NCBI RefSeq assembly: GCF_032193765.1
Contig: NZ_JAVBIJ010000001.1
Coordinates: 682,001-746,000, forward strand
Origin: Rhodoferax potami
GTDB lineage: Bacteria > Pseudomonadota > Gammaproteobacteria > Burkholderiales > Burkholderiaceae_C
Length of the DNA stretch: 64,000 nt
Direction of reading: 5' to 3'
Shown in pieces: positions 15,613-25,799 of the stretch (its first letter is position 1; each line of letters opens with the position of its first letter). Under the pieces are notes generated by a model, which ran no database searches, was not told the DNA's origin, and worked only from the letters and a program-made list of their open reading frames with translations. Position numbers and translations under genes: made by a program.

Positions 15613-15698
15613 ACCTCGATCAACGCGATGGGGGCTAACCACTCATCGTCGAACAATTCATCCAACAGTCGTTGCAAGCCCAGCAGTTTGAGGATCAT
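15609..15698 (-). CDS. putative micro-protein (29 residues)
   Basis: ATG at 15698 is preceded by GGGAG five bases upstream, a fair ribosome site. It reads MILKLLGLQRLLDELF, then DDEWLAPIALIEV, leucine-rich then acidic. The stop overlaps the start of the next micro-ORF (ATGA). It lies in a 370-bp gap between the divergent metallo-hydrolase and M14 peptidase genes that otherwise holds nothing recognisable. Not recognised as a known leader peptide; function unknown. Confidence 0.35.
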   Translation of the reverse strand: MILKLLGLQRLLDELFDDEWLAPIALIEV

Positions 15699-15833
15699 GA
15701 CAGCTCCCGGTTACGTTTTGCTGAAATGAATTTAGGTCTTTTGTGTGACGCTTTGATGGCAGTGTGGTGGACGCGCCGCAGGGCTTTGAAAGCGTGACTT
15801 GGGCCGCTAAGCTCGTGAATAACAGGAGACTTT

Positions 15834-16847
15834 GTGCCATCCACCAACTTGCCCGCGCTGGCAGAACTCGACCGGATATTGCAGCTTGCAGGTGACCGCG
15901 TGGAGGTGCGTGTGATGCACCAAGTCGCATCCGAGAGTGGGGCCTTGCCGGTCTATGCGATTGCTATGGGGAACCCGTCCCCCGAGGTGCCCGCCATCGG
16001 TTTTTTTGGCGGGGTGCATGGGCTGGAGCGTATTGGTACCGAGGTGGTGCTCGCCTTTCTGGCCAGTTTGGTCCAGCGCATGGCGTGGGACCATACCTTG
16101 CACCAGCAATTGCAAACCATGCGTATGGTGTTCATGCCCTTGGTCAATCCGGGGGGCATGTTGCGTGGCACGCGGGCCAACCCCGCAGGTGTAGATCTGA
16201 TGCGCAATGCCCCGATCGACGCCCTAGAGCCGGTGCCCGCCTGGGTTGGTGGCCAGCGTGTCAGTGCCAAGCTGCCGTGGTACCGCGGTGCACTCTCAGC
16301 GCCCATGCAGCCCGAAGCCCAGGCGCTGTGCGATGTCGTGGAGTCGGAGCTGACGCACCGCGCATTCAGCATCTCCATCGACTGCCATTCCGGCTTCGGA
16401 GTGCGGGACCGCCTGTGGTTTCCCTATGCGCACACGCGCCAGCCCATCACGCATCTGGCAGAAATGTATGTGCTGCAGCGCATGTACCGGCAGAGTTACA
16501 GCCATCACCCCTATGTGTTTGAGCCGCAAAGCCTGCAGTACCTGACCCACGGCGATTTGTGGGACCACTTGCACACCCGGCTGGAAGATCCCGCCCGGCA
16601 GGTGTTCCTGCCGCTGACACTCGAGATGGGTTCTTGGCTTTGGATTAAAAAGAATCCCCGGCAACTATTCAGCCGCTATGGGATTTTTAATCCTTTGATC
16701 GGACACCGCCAGGAGCGGGTGTTACGGCGCCATATGGCGCTGCTGGATTTCGTCTCGCGGGCCGCCTGCAGCGCGCCGAGCTGGTTGCCCCAAGGCAGCT
16801 ACCGGCATGCGATGCACGCCGAGGCCTTGCAGCGCTGGTACGAGTAA
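15834..16847 (+). CDS. M14-family zinc carboxypeptidase-like protein
   Basis: 337 residues from a GTG with AGGAGA upstream (15824-15829). Zinc-ligand patterns of the M14 family are present: GGVHGLERIG (HxxE), the third-ligand His in SIDCHSGFG, the substrate-binding NPGGMLRGTRANPAGVDLMRN, and the proposed catalytic Glu in LTLEMGSW. No signal peptide is seen, so it is probably cytoplasmic. It may be a peptidase or an aspartoacylase-like amidohydrolase; the substrate is unknown. It converges with the AEC transporter, with 2 bp between stops. Confidence 0.78.
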   Translation: MPSTNLPALAELDRILQLAGDRVEVRVMHQVASESGALPVYAIAMGNPSPEVPAIGFFGGVHGLERIGTEVVLAFLASLVQRMAWDHTLHQQLQTMRMVFMPLVNPGGMLRGTRANPAGVDLMRNAPIDALEPVPAWVGGQRVSAKLPWYRGALSAPMQPEAQALCDVVESELTHRAFSISIDCHSGFGVRDRLWFPYAHTRQPITHLAEMYVLQRMYRQSYSHHPYVFEPQSLQYLTHGDLWDHLHTRLEDPARQVFLPLTLEMGSWLWIKKNPRQLFSRYGIFNPLIGHRQERVLRRHMALLDFVSRAACSAPSWLPQGSYRHAMHAEALQRWYE

Positions 16848-16849
16848 GG

Positions 16850-17773
16850 TTACAGCCCGCGCAACACACCTAGCGCAAACGGCAAACTCACTACACCCAG
16901 CAGGGTGGAGAGCGTCACCAGGCCCGCCACATAGGCACCGTCATAGCCCATGCGTGCTGCCAACACATAGCAGCTAGAGGCGGTGGGCAAGGCGGAAAAC
17001 GCCAGCAAAATCGTAGTCTGCGTTGGGTCCAGGCCGAAGAGCTTGGACACTCCCCACGCCATGGCGGGCGTAATGACATGGCGGATGGCCAGCACCGCCA
17101 CTGCCAAAGTCTTGGCCCGTGCCAAGGCGCCGAATTGCATGCCCGCACCGGCCGCCATCAGGCCCATCGCCAGAGAGGCTGCGCCTAAACGGGTCACCGT
17201 GGGCTCCAGCCACACCGGCATTTGAAAGCCCAGCAGGTTACTGATCAGCCCTCCGACCGTCGCAATGATGAGCGGGTTGCGGACCAGCTCACTGAGAAAA
17301 CTCCGTTGGGCATGCCGCGCCATCGGCCACACAGCCGCCACATTGAACAAAGGCACACAGACCCCGATCAACACCGCAATCAGCTGCAGACCCTGTGGGC
17401 CCGCCAAGCGCTCAGCAATTGCCAGGCCGATAAAGGAGTTGAAGCGGAAGGCGATTTGCGCACTCGCGGCGTGGTCCGGGCCGCTGATATGGCGTCGCAA
17501 CCCGGGCAAGTGGGGCAACACATAAGCCAGGCCGATAGCCGCGATCCCGAGTGCCCAGCCTGCGCCCATCAGCCGCGAGGCGACTTGCAGATCTAGCGGG
17601 CTTTTGACGATGGAGTGAAACAACAGAACCGGAAACAGCAGGTAGTACACCAAGGCCTCGACCTTCTCCCACAGAGGGCGGTTGAGCTGGGTGTAGCGGC
17701 AGACCAGGTAGCCGAGGAGAATGAGCGAAAAGTCGGGGAAAAGTAGCTGGGCGTAATTCACGCGGGTGAGCAT
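16850..17773 (-). CDS. AEC family transporter (auxin efflux carrier-like permease)
   Basis: 307 residues, almost all in about ten hydrophobic segments in two halves (residues about 10-150 and 165-305), the usual size for bacterial AEC permeases. The FRFNSFIGLAIAERL segment in the fifth helix region and the C-terminal SALPTASSCYVLAARMG with a conserved helix break are typical. Members export or exchange small carboxylates such as malate; the substrate is not predictable here. It is divergent from a Bug-type binding protein, 108 bp away. Confidence 0.87.
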   Translation of the reverse strand: MLTRVNYAQLLFPDFSLILLGYLVCRYTQLNRPLWEKVEALVYYLLFPVLLFHSIVKSPLDLQVASRLMGAGWALGIAAIGLAYVLPHLPGLRRHISGPDHAASAQIAFRFNSFIGLAIAERLAGPQGLQLIAVLIGVCVPLFNVAAVWPMARHAQRSFLSELVRNPLIIATVGGLISNLLGFQMPVWLEPTVTRLGAASLAMGLMAAGAGMQFGALARAKTLAVAVLAIRHVITPAMAWGVSKLFGLDPTQTTILLAFSALPTASSCYVLAARMGYDGAYVAGLVTLSTLLGVVSLPFALGVLRGL

Positions 17774-17881
17774 ATCAGCAGCCTAATGGTTCCACCGCAT
17801 AGACCCGCGCCCTTGTGTCGCAGTACCATCGTGGCAGAGCAAACTCGCCGGGTTTGCTTGGCTTCTTTTTATGGAGACTAC

Positions 17882-18847
17882 ATGTTGAAACGTCGTTTGA
17901 TTCTGGCCTGCAGCCTGGTCGCTGCCTCTGGTGTGAGCATGGCCCAGACCTACCCCAATAAATTGATCAAGTTGCAGGTGCCGTTTGCTCCCGGCGGCAC
18001 AACCGACATCATTGCCCGCATCATCGCCGACCCGCTGGGCAAAGTACTCGGCCAGAGTGTCATTGTGGAAAACAAGGCCGGTGGCGGCGGTGTAGTGGGA
18101 GCCAACGAAACCGCCAAATCAACACCCGATGGTTATTCGCTGGGTATTGCCACCGTGTCTACCGTGGCTGCAAACCCTGCCATTAACCCGAAAAACCCCT
18201 ACAACCCGCTCACCGATTTCTCGCCCATCATCAACATTGCGGCAACGCCCAATGTGATCGCGGTGCACCCCACGTTCCCAGCCAAAGACTACAAAGCGTT
18301 TTTGGCTGAGATCAAGAAAAATCCGGGCAAATATTCCTATGCATCCTCGGGCACCGGTGGCATTGGCCACATGCAGACGGAGTTGTTCAAGAGCTTGACC
18401 GGCGCTTTCATCACCCACATTCCCTACCGCGGAGCAGGCCCGGCACTGAATGACACCGTGGGAGGGCAAGTGCCCCTGATTTTCGACAATCTGCCATCCG
18501 CATTGCCGTTTATCAATTCCAACAAGTTGGTCCCCATTGTGGTGGCTGCGCCCCAGCGCTTGAGCCAGTTGCCCAACGTGCCCACCTTCAAAGAGGTGGG
18601 GCTGGAGCCTGTGAACCGCATGGCGTTTTATGGCATCTACGGCCCCAAAGGCCTGCCCAAAGACGTGATCGACAAAATCAATGCTGGCGTGAAAAAAGTG
18701 CTAGAGGACCCGGTGGTGCGCAAACGCATTGAGGACACCGGCTCCCTGGTGGTGGGCAATTCACCCGAGCAGTTTGCAGAACAAATCAAAGCGGAGTTTG
18801 AGGTCTACAAAAAGGTCGTGGACTCTGCCAAGCTGCGTCTGGATTGA
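17882..18847 (+). CDS. tripartite tricarboxylate transporter substrate-binding protein (Bug family)
   Basis: 321 residues from ATG 17882, with GGAG six bases upstream; the in-frame extension to 17786 is unlikely. MLKRRLILACSLVAASGVSMAQ is a Sec signal peptide. The mature part has YPNKLIKLQVPFAPGGTTDIIAR, the Bug/TctC signature, and TPDGYSLGIATVST. These periplasmic proteins bind carboxylates or other small acids. No TctA/TctB permease lies nearby, as is common for the many orphan Bug proteins of Burkholderiales. xerD starts 2 bases after its stop. Confidence 0.92.
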   Translation: MLKRRLILACSLVAASGVSMAQTYPNKLIKLQVPFAPGGTTDIIARIIADPLGKVLGQSVIVENKAGGGGVVGANETAKSTPDGYSLGIATVSTVAANPAINPKNPYNPLTDFSPIINIAATPNVIAVHPTFPAKDYKAFLAEIKKNPGKYSYASSGTGGIGHMQTELFKSLTGAFITHIPYRGAGPALNDTVGGQVPLIFDNLPSALPFINSNKLVPIVVAAPQRLSQLPNVPTFKEVGLEPVNRMAFYGIYGPKGLPKDVIDKINAGVKKVLEDPVVRKRIEDTGSLVVGNSPEQFAEQIKAEFEVYKKVVDSAKLRLD

Positions 18848-18849
18848 TC

Positions 18850-19743
18850 ATGGAGGACACCGCATCGGTGGATGCATTCATCGATGCGTTGTGGCTCGAA
18901 GAGGGCCTCTCCAAGAACACCTTGGAGGCCTACCGGCGAGATCTCCGCTTGTTTGCGGCCTCGCTCAAGGGGCGGCCGTTAGTGCAAACCCAAGAGCATG
19001 ATGTGCAGGCCTATTTTGCGGCCCGGCATGCTGAAACCAAAGCGACTACGGCCAACCGGCGGTTGACTGTTTTCAAGCGCTACTTTCGCTGGGCTTTACG
19101 CGAAAAGCATATTGCCCAAGACCCGACCCTCAAGCTGCAGGCTGCCAAGCAGGCTTTGCGGGTTCCCAAAACCCTGAGCGAAGCGCAAGTGGAAGCGCTT
19201 TTGAATGCGCCGGACACCGGTGAGGCACTCGGCATCCGGGACAAGACCATGTTGGAGCTGATGTACGCCAGCGGTCTGCGCGTGAGCGAGCTGGTGGCTC
19301 TGCGCATGACGCAGCTGGGGCTCAATGAAGGTGTCCTGCGGGTCGTGGGCAAGGGCTCCAAAGAGCGTTTGGTGCCTTTTGGTGAGGTGGCGGGGCTCTG
19401 GTTGCAGCGCTACCTGAAAGGGCCGCGCGCAGAGCTTTTGGCCGGACGACAAAGCGAAGATGTGTTTGTGACCGTGCGCGGTGTCAAGGCGGGCAGCGCG
19501 ATGTCACGCATCATGTTTTGGGGTCTCGTGAAGCGTTATGCGCTGATGGCAGGTATCCGCAGCCCGATGTCACCTCACACCTTGCGGCATGCATTTGCCA
19601 CCCATTTGCTCAACCATGGGGCGGATCTACGCGCCGTGCAGATGCTTCTGGGCCATGCCGACATCTCCACCACGACCATTTACACCCACGTGGCCCGGGA
19701 TCGGTTGGCTGCGCTGCACGCCCAGCACCACCCTCGCGGGTAG
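18850..19743 (+). CDS. xerD: tyrosine recombinase XerD
   Basis: 297 residues (E. coli XerD 298). The N-terminal SAM-like DNA-binding part starts VDAFIDALWLEEGLSKNTLEAYRRDL. The catalytic residues are visible: Arg in YASGLRVSELVALR, Lys in VVGKGSKERLVPF, HTLRHAFATHL (H-x-x-R), the His in LGHADISTT and Tyr in TTIYTHVARDRL. It acts with XerC at dif to resolve chromosome dimers. The GLSKNTLEAYRRDL start and HAFATHLLNHGADLRAVQ favour XerD over XerC. It converges with the EAL-HDOD gene. Confidence 0.93.
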   Translation: MEDTASVDAFIDALWLEEGLSKNTLEAYRRDLRLFAASLKGRPLVQTQEHDVQAYFAARHAETKATTANRRLTVFKRYFRWALREKHIAQDPTLKLQAAKQALRVPKTLSEAQVEALLNAPDTGEALGIRDKTMLELMYASGLRVSELVALRMTQLGLNEGVLRVVGKGSKERLVPFGEVAGLWLQRYLKGPRAELLAGRQSEDVFVTVRGVKAGSAMSRIMFWGLVKRYALMAGIRSPMSPHTLRHAFATHLLNHGADLRAVQMLLGHADISTTTIYTHVARDRLAALHAQHHPRG

Positions 19744-19777
19744 TGGCACGGGGAGCTTTGGGTGGGCGTGGTCCCGC

Positions 19778-21028
19778 TCAGGTCTCGCCCAATGTCTCCG
19801 CCCACGCCAAGGCTTGCAAATGCGCCCAGTTGATTTGCTTTTCAGTCAGCTGCAAGGCTTGGGCACTCTGGGCAAAGGCCTCGTCATCGCCTGATTCGCA
19901 AGCGAGGGTGAGCGTGAGGTAGTGCGCAAGGGGCCCGCTCCGGTGGAGCAAAGCCTGCGTCACACTGTCTGGCAGGGTGAGGTTGGCCAATGCGGTCTCG
20001 AGCGGCATACCCAGCATGCTGTCGAGTAAGGAGAAGATACCCACAACAAATGCGTGGTCGCAGTCATCGGCGGGGAGGGCCTCTGCCGCTAGCAATTCCA
20101 TCAAGCGGCCGCGAACCACCGCGGTGGTTCCGATAGCAGGCGCAGCGCCGCTCAGCGTCGATGTGGTCAGCAACAAGGCAGCCCATTTGAAGAGTCGTTG
20201 CAATCCCAGCAGCATGACTGCGTGCTTGAAAGAAGAAACCTCGGTCCGGAGGCCGAACCCTGCAGAGTTGATAAATCGCAGGAGGTTAAAAGACAGGGTT
20301 GGGTCACGCTTCAAGACTTCTTCAATCTCTGCGGTACTGGCCTGCTTGCGAACTAGGTTGATCAGTTGCAGGATTGTGGCCTGACCGGGGCGCATGCTAT
20401 GCCCTTCAACCAGGGTGGCTTGGGAGAACCAGTCGCCCTGAAACAAGCCGACTCCCAGCTCTTTGAGTTGAAGGTACTGCGCTTGGGTCGATACTTTTTC
20501 TGCAACGAGATGGGCTTGGGTTTTCGCTTGCGCCAAGCGGATGAAGGAGTTCATGGTCGCGGATTTCAAAACGACCGTGTCGAACTTGATGTAGGCGGCC
20601 AAAGGGAGCCAGTCTTCGTAAGGCTGCGTCAACACGGAGTAGTCGAACGCCAGCCGAAAACCGCGCGCGTGCAGGGCTCGCAAGGTCGGGAGTCGCAGCT
20701 GGATTTGATCTACTTGGGACAGCGGCACTGCCGGAATTTGCAAAACATAATGCTCCGGCGCAATCAAGTCGACATGGCCTGCCGCGAGGCTGTCGAGTGT
20801 GCAATTGACAAACAGGAGGGCATTGCCAACGAGCGTTTCACTCTCGGCCATCGACAGCAAGTTGAACAGCATTTGGGCATCGGATGATGCCGTGTGCGCG
20901 CCTTTTTGGACGCTGCGATTGAAAAGTTCATACCCAACCACGGCTTGGTTCTTGTCGACGATGGCTTGCCGGGCAATCGAGATAGAGGCAGCGCCGGGGT
21001 TGGCAAAGGCATTTTCGGTGGGGTACAT
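19778..21028 (-). CDS. EAL-HDOD (YuxH-type) regulatory protein
   Basis: 416 residues. The first half is a degenerate EAL domain: the EAL position reads YELFNRS and the metal-binding acidic pair is absent, so no phosphodiesterase activity is expected. The second half is an HDOD domain (ILQLINLVRKQAST, DPTLSFNLLRFINSAGFG, SSFKHAVMLLGLQRLFKWA) lacking catalytic HD residues. Such proteins are signalling scaffolds. ATG 21028 is preferred over an adjacent TTG. A perfect hairpin, GCCGG-AGAG-CCGGC (21035-21048), lies seven bases before the start and may limit ribosome access. It follows the DUF455 gene, 42 bp away. Confidence 0.85.
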   Translation of the reverse strand: MYPTENAFANPGAASISIARQAIVDKNQAVVGYELFNRSVQKGAHTASSDAQMLFNLLSMAESETLVGNALLFVNCTLDSLAAGHVDLIAPEHYVLQIPAVPLSQVDQIQLRLPTLRALHARGFRLAFDYSVLTQPYEDWLPLAAYIKFDTVVLKSATMNSFIRLAQAKTQAHLVAEKVSTQAQYLQLKELGVGLFQGDWFSQATLVEGHSMRPGQATILQLINLVRKQASTAEIEEVLKRDPTLSFNLLRFINSAGFGLRTEVSSFKHAVMLLGLQRLFKWAALLLTTSTLSGAAPAIGTTAVVRGRLMELLAAEALPADDCDHAFVVGIFSLLDSMLGMPLETALANLTLPDSVTQALLHRSGPLAHYLTLTLACESGDDEAFAQSAQALQLTEKQINWAHLQALAWAETLGET

Positions 21029-21070
21029 CAAGCAGCCGGAGAGCCGGCACAGAAAATAGTTGATTCGATT

Positions 21071-21919
21071 CTAGGTGGTGTGTGCTGCGTCGGACGAGGC
21101 TATATCGCGCCCAGGTTCGATCCCTGCATCGAGGTCTAGCTTTTGCATTTCTGCAGGGGTAAAGCCTGCTGCTTTGCGGGCTGCGTAATTGAATGGTGGT
21201 TTGGGCCGCGGTGCCGCATACCGCACCGCTGCTTGCGCATAAAACGCATCTGCATCCAAATTGTGTTGGGCGCAGAGCCAGTGGTACCAGCGGTTTCCGG
21301 TGGCGACGTGGCCCACTTCCTCTGCCAAGATGATGTCCAGAATAGCGCGCGCCTCCAGAGCCGCTGCAGTGCCGACCTTGGCGAGTTTGGATTGAATCAG
21401 TGGCGTCGCATCCAGTCCGCGCGCTTCCATGGTGCGCGGCACCAGTGCCATCCGGGCAGCGATGTCAGGGGCGGTGTTGTGGCAGATCGTCCACAGCCCG
21501 GTATGTGCGGGAAAGTCGCCATACGCATAGCCCAGTGCCTTCAGGTGTCCGGACAGTAGGGTGAAGTGCTTGGCTTCTTCAGCGGCCACAGTCGCCCAGT
21601 CCCGATAGAACGCTTCTGGCATGTGGTCGTAACGCCAAATGCAATCCAAAGCGAGGTTGATGGCATTGAATTCAATGTGCGTGATCGAGTGCATCAACGC
21701 TGCATGCCCTGCAGGTGTGAAGGGCGAGCGGCGGGGAACGTCTTTGGGAACCACGAGTTCCGGACGAGGCGGTTGCCCCGGTGCGTCAGGTGGCGCGAAG
21801 TAGCGCTTTGCATCCACGACGAATGCCGGATCACCAGACAGCAACTCCAACGCCAGTTGCGCTTTGTGCTCCGGCACACTGGCTTGAAAGGCCTTGAGGG
21901 CGTGTTCTCTAAGTTCCAT
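21071..21919 (-). CDS. DUF455 family ferritin-like protein
   Basis: 282 residues. A four-helix ferritin-like core is suggested by HIEFNAINLALD, VAAEEAKHF (ExxH) and ILAEEVGHVATGNRWYHWL (ExxH), the spacing of a di-iron carboxylate protein. DUF455 proteins are distant relatives of MiaE-type hydroxylases; the substrate is unknown. It starts 35 bp from the divergent gamma carbonic anhydrase gene, so their promoters must overlap. Confidence 0.82.
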   Translation of the reverse strand: MELREHALKAFQASVPEHKAQLALELLSGDPAFVVDAKRYFAPPDAPGQPPRPELVVPKDVPRRSPFTPAGHAALMHSITHIEFNAINLALDCIWRYDHMPEAFYRDWATVAAEEAKHFTLLSGHLKALGYAYGDFPAHTGLWTICHNTAPDIAARMALVPRTMEARGLDATPLIQSKLAKVGTAAALEARAILDIILAEEVGHVATGNRWYHWLCAQHNLDADAFYAQAAVRYAAPRPKPPFNYAARKAAGFTPAEMQKLDLDAGIEPGRDIASSDAAHTT

Positions 21920-21954
21920 CCTTACAATTCTAGTTTTGCGCTGTGGGGACTCTG

Positions 21955-22479
21955 ATGGCGGTTTATGAACTTGATGGCATCGCGCCTCAGCTTTCTGAGG
22001 GTGTTTGGATCGCAGACAGCGCCGAAGTCATGGGCGCTGTTGAAATTGGCGCAGATGCCAATATATGGTTCGGAGCCGTAGTGCGCGGAGACACGGAAAC
22101 GATCCGCATCGGTGCAGGAACCAATATCCAGGACGCCAGCGTGCTACACGCAGACATGGGTAAGCCTTTGACCATTGGCGACAACGTCACGGTGGGGCAT
22201 CAAGTCATGTTGCATGGTTGCACCATCGGTGATGGCTCTTTGATCGGTATCGGTGCGGTAGTTCTTAACGGTGCTCGTATCGGCAAAGGCTGTTTGGTGG
22301 GGGCAGGTGCTTTGGTGACCGAAGGAAAGGAATTCCCTGACGGCAGCATGATCATCGGCAGTCCTGCCAAAGCCGTGCGGGAGTTGACCGAAGTACAGCA
22401 ACAAGCGTTGGTGGCCAGTGCCAAGCATTACGTCGAAAACGCGCGACGTTTCAGGTCCAGCCTGAAGAAAATCGCTTAG
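21955..22479 (+). CDS. gamma-class carbonic anhydrase-like hexapeptide-repeat protein
   Basis: 174 residues from ATG 21955 (GGGGAC upstream; a GTG at 21943 is in frame). A left-handed beta-helix made of hexapeptide repeats runs from residue about 25 to 125. The three zinc histidines of the gamma class appear in LHADM, VGHQ and MLHG. The family includes CaiE/YrdA and true carbonic anhydrases; without the acidic loop of Cam, activity is uncertain. A strong terminator follows directly. Confidence 0.88.
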   Translation: MAVYELDGIAPQLSEGVWIADSAEVMGAVEIGADANIWFGAVVRGDTETIRIGAGTNIQDASVLHADMGKPLTIGDNVTVGHQVMLHGCTIGDGSLIGIGAVVLNGARIGKGCLVGAGALVTEGKEFPDGSMIIGSPAKAVRELTEVQQQALVASAKHYVENARRFRSSLKKIA

Positions 22480-22486
22480 TTTGTCC

Positions 22487-22511
22487 GCCCCGCAAGGGGC
22501 CTGTTTTTTTT
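22487..22511 (+). terminator. rho-independent terminator after gamma carbonic anhydrase gene
   Basis: GCCCC (22487-22491), tetraloop GCAA and GGGGC (22496-22500) form a stem followed by CTG and eight T. It ends where the hslO ribosome site (GGAGAAGG) begins, so hslO would need its own promoter or read-through. Confidence 0.85.
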
Positions 22512-22522
22512 GGAGAAGGTGC

Positions 22523-23512
22523 ATGTCTGAACTGCACAAGTTTTTGTTTGATGGTTTACCGGTTCGGGGTGCCATCGTGCGTCTGACGGACACCTGGCAA
22601 GAGATTTTGCGGCGACGCGCTTCCAGCACGGAGCATGGCGCCTACCCGGAGCCCGTGCAAAGCCTGTTAGGTGAGATTACGGCAGCGGCGACCTTGATGC
22701 AGTCCAACATCAAGTTTGACGGTGCGCTCGTCCTGCAAATTTTTGGTGATGGCCCGGTCAAGCTGGCGGTCACCGAGATCCAGCCCGATTTCAAGGTTCG
22801 CTCGACCGCCACTATTGCGGGAGACATTGCGCCTGACATGCTGTTGAGCCAGATGGTGAATGCGCAAAATGAAGGGCGTTGCGCGATTACCCTGGACCCG
22901 ACCACCAAGTTCCCTGGTCAACAGCCTTACCAGGGTGTCGTGCCCTTGTTTGATGACAGTGGCAAGCCGCTGGAGCGCATCAGCGAGGTGTTGGAGCACT
23001 ACATGCTGCAAAGCGAGCAGTTAGATACCACGCTGGTATTGGCCGCCAACGACAAGGTGGCGGCGGGTCTGCTGATCCAGCGCTTGCCGATGCAAGGGGA
23101 GGGGAATCTCTCGGGCAGCATGGTGTCCAAAGAGAACGAGGATGAAATCGGTCTGAACGAGCACTACAACCGCATTTCCATCTTGGCCAAGAGCCTGAAA
23201 AGTGAAGAGTTGCTGGAGCTGGATGTCGACACGATTCTTCGACGCCTTTTTTGGGAAGAGCCCTTAACCCGGTTTGAACCTTTGGTGGGTGAGACTGCGC
23301 CGCGTTTTAGCTGCAATTGCAGTCGCGAGCGCGTGGGCAAAATGATCGTTGGCCTTGGGCGCGAAGAGGCTGCCAGCATTTTGGCGGAACGTAGCGATAT
23401 CGAAGTCGCTTGCGAGTTCTGCGGTGTGCAGTACCGGTTTGACCCGGTGGATGCTGCTCAGCTGTTCACTGATGCGGTCCAACTGCAGCAGGGGCCTTCC
23501 GGCACCCACTAA
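22523..23512 (+). CDS. hslO: redox-regulated chaperone Hsp33
   Basis: 329 residues from ATG 22523 (GGAGAAGG upstream). The start MSELHKFLFDGLPVRGAIVRL and middle ITLDPTTKFPGQQPYQG are typical. The redox switch cysteines are present as FSCNCS (CxC) and CEFCGVQY (CxxC) near the C-terminus; they bind zinc when reduced and form disulfides under oxidative stress, turning on chaperone activity. It converges with the following ATPase gene with a 4-bp overlap of the ends. Confidence 0.95.
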   Translation: MSELHKFLFDGLPVRGAIVRLTDTWQEILRRRASSTEHGAYPEPVQSLLGEITAAATLMQSNIKFDGALVLQIFGDGPVKLAVTEIQPDFKVRSTATIAGDIAPDMLLSQMVNAQNEGRCAITLDPTTKFPGQQPYQGVVPLFDDSGKPLERISEVLEHYMLQSEQLDTTLVLAANDKVAAGLLIQRLPMQGEGNLSGSMVSKENEDEIGLNEHYNRISILAKSLKSEELLELDVDTILRRLFWEEPLTRFEPLVGETAPRFSCNCSRERVGKMIVGLGREEAASILAERSDIEVACEFCGVQYRFDPVDAAQLFTDAVQLQQGPSGTH

Positions 23513-24141
23513 CGGGCTAGCAAAGACCTGAAGAGGCTGTGTTCACAGGCCGCGTCCGAACACTTCTCACATTGGCCAAGCCAACGTGCGTATTGTTCGG
23601 CGGCTTGGCGATCGTCTTCCACCTGGTCGGGTAACACGATACGCAAGGCAGCCTTGAGTCGCAAGGAGCCTTTGCCCCACACCATGGAATAGGCAATGTC
23701 GTGTTCCTGCAATACCGTTTGCAAGCGCTGATGGACCCGCTGTTGCCCTGCAGGGCTGTCGCGTTGGTAGCCATCTTCCACCCAAGGCAAATCTAAACCC
23801 GTGACCAGAACATGCGAGCAGGTGCGCAGGTCCGCGAGAGCTTCGGTGTAAAGGCTCATGTCTTGGAAAAGCACATCGCTATAAATGGCCGTCATCATGG
23901 CCGTGGTGTCACAAACCACGGTCATGCCGTGGGGCGCGGCAACACGGCGTGTTTGCTCCATGGCAATGCCGGCTTGTTCGTCGGGGCGGGGAGTTCTTTG
24001 GTGCAGATCGCACCATTCGCGCAAATATTCAGAGACAGTAACTGCCTGGGTTCCGGCAGCTTGTAGCGCGAGCGTCAAATCGTGCGCGAGGGTACTTTTG
24101 CCGGTCGATTCCGCGCCGAGAATCGCTATTTTCAAGCCCAT
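23509..24141 (-). CDS. NadR-like P-loop ATPase/kinase domain protein
   Basis: 210 residues from ATG 24141 (a TTG at 24150 is also in frame). A Walker A motif lies at the start (IAILGAESTGKSTLAHDL), followed by VSEYLREWCDLHQRTP and a Walker B-like VLVTGLDLPWVEDGYQRD. This matches the NadR/Ttd14 AAA_28 domain, as in the ribosylnicotinamide kinase part of NadR, but no nucleotidyltransferase domain is fused. It is 11 bp after ftsB in the same direction. Four cysteines lie near the C-terminus, of unknown meaning. A nicotinamide riboside kinase role is possible but not shown. Confidence 0.75.
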   Translation of the reverse strand: MGLKIAILGAESTGKSTLAHDLTLALQAAGTQAVTVSEYLREWCDLHQRTPRPDEQAGIAMEQTRRVAAPHGMTVVCDTTAMMTAIYSDVLFQDMSLYTEALADLRTCSHVLVTGLDLPWVEDGYQRDSPAGQQRVHQRLQTVLQEHDIAYSMVWGKGSLRLKAALRIVLPDQVEDDRQAAEQYARWLGQCEKCSDAACEHSLFRSLLAR

Positions 24142-24152
24142 AGCTATCAAGC

Positions 24153-24428
24153 TCAGCGGGCAATCTGAACGTAAATCTCGTTCGCCTTCACCATGCCCAA
24201 TTCAGAGCGTGCTTTTTCTTCGACAATTTCCAGGCCTTCTTTCAGGTCGTGGATTTCAGCTTCGAGACGCTCATTGGCTTGGAGTGCCTGCGCGTTGAGC
24301 TGTTTTTGTTCTTCTAGTTGTTTGGACAGTCGGGCGACGTCCGGGATGCTTCCACGACCGAACCACAGCTGACCATGCAGGATCAGCAGCAGTGCAATCA
24401 ACATGACAGGGACCCAGCGGTTACCCAT
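24153..24428 (-). CDS. ftsB: cell division protein FtsB
   Basis: 91 residues: one transmembrane helix (VPVMLIALLLILHGQLWFG) followed by a leucine-zipper coiled coil (VARLSKQLEEQKQLNAQALQ) and a short tail ending EKARSELGMVKANEIYVQ, the usual FtsB/DivIC layout. It joins FtsL and FtsQ in the divisome. Its position directly after eno matches the E. coli eno-ftsB neighbourhood and supports the name. Confidence 0.93.
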   Translation of the reverse strand: MGNRWVPVMLIALLLILHGQLWFGRGSIPDVARLSKQLEEQKQLNAQALQANERLEAEIHDLKEGLEIVEEKARSELGMVKANEIYVQIAR

Positions 24429-24454
24429 GGCAGTGGTTCGGTCGATGGAGAGGC

Positions 24455-25753
<1,299 letters not shown>

Positions 25754-25799
25754 TCAAAAACACACAAACAAAAAACGTCAAATCCCATCTTGCCGCCGA

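Noticed and set aside
24130..24155. CATAGCTATCAAG between ftsB and the ATPase gene as a repeat
   Set aside because: Only the first dozen bases match; too short.
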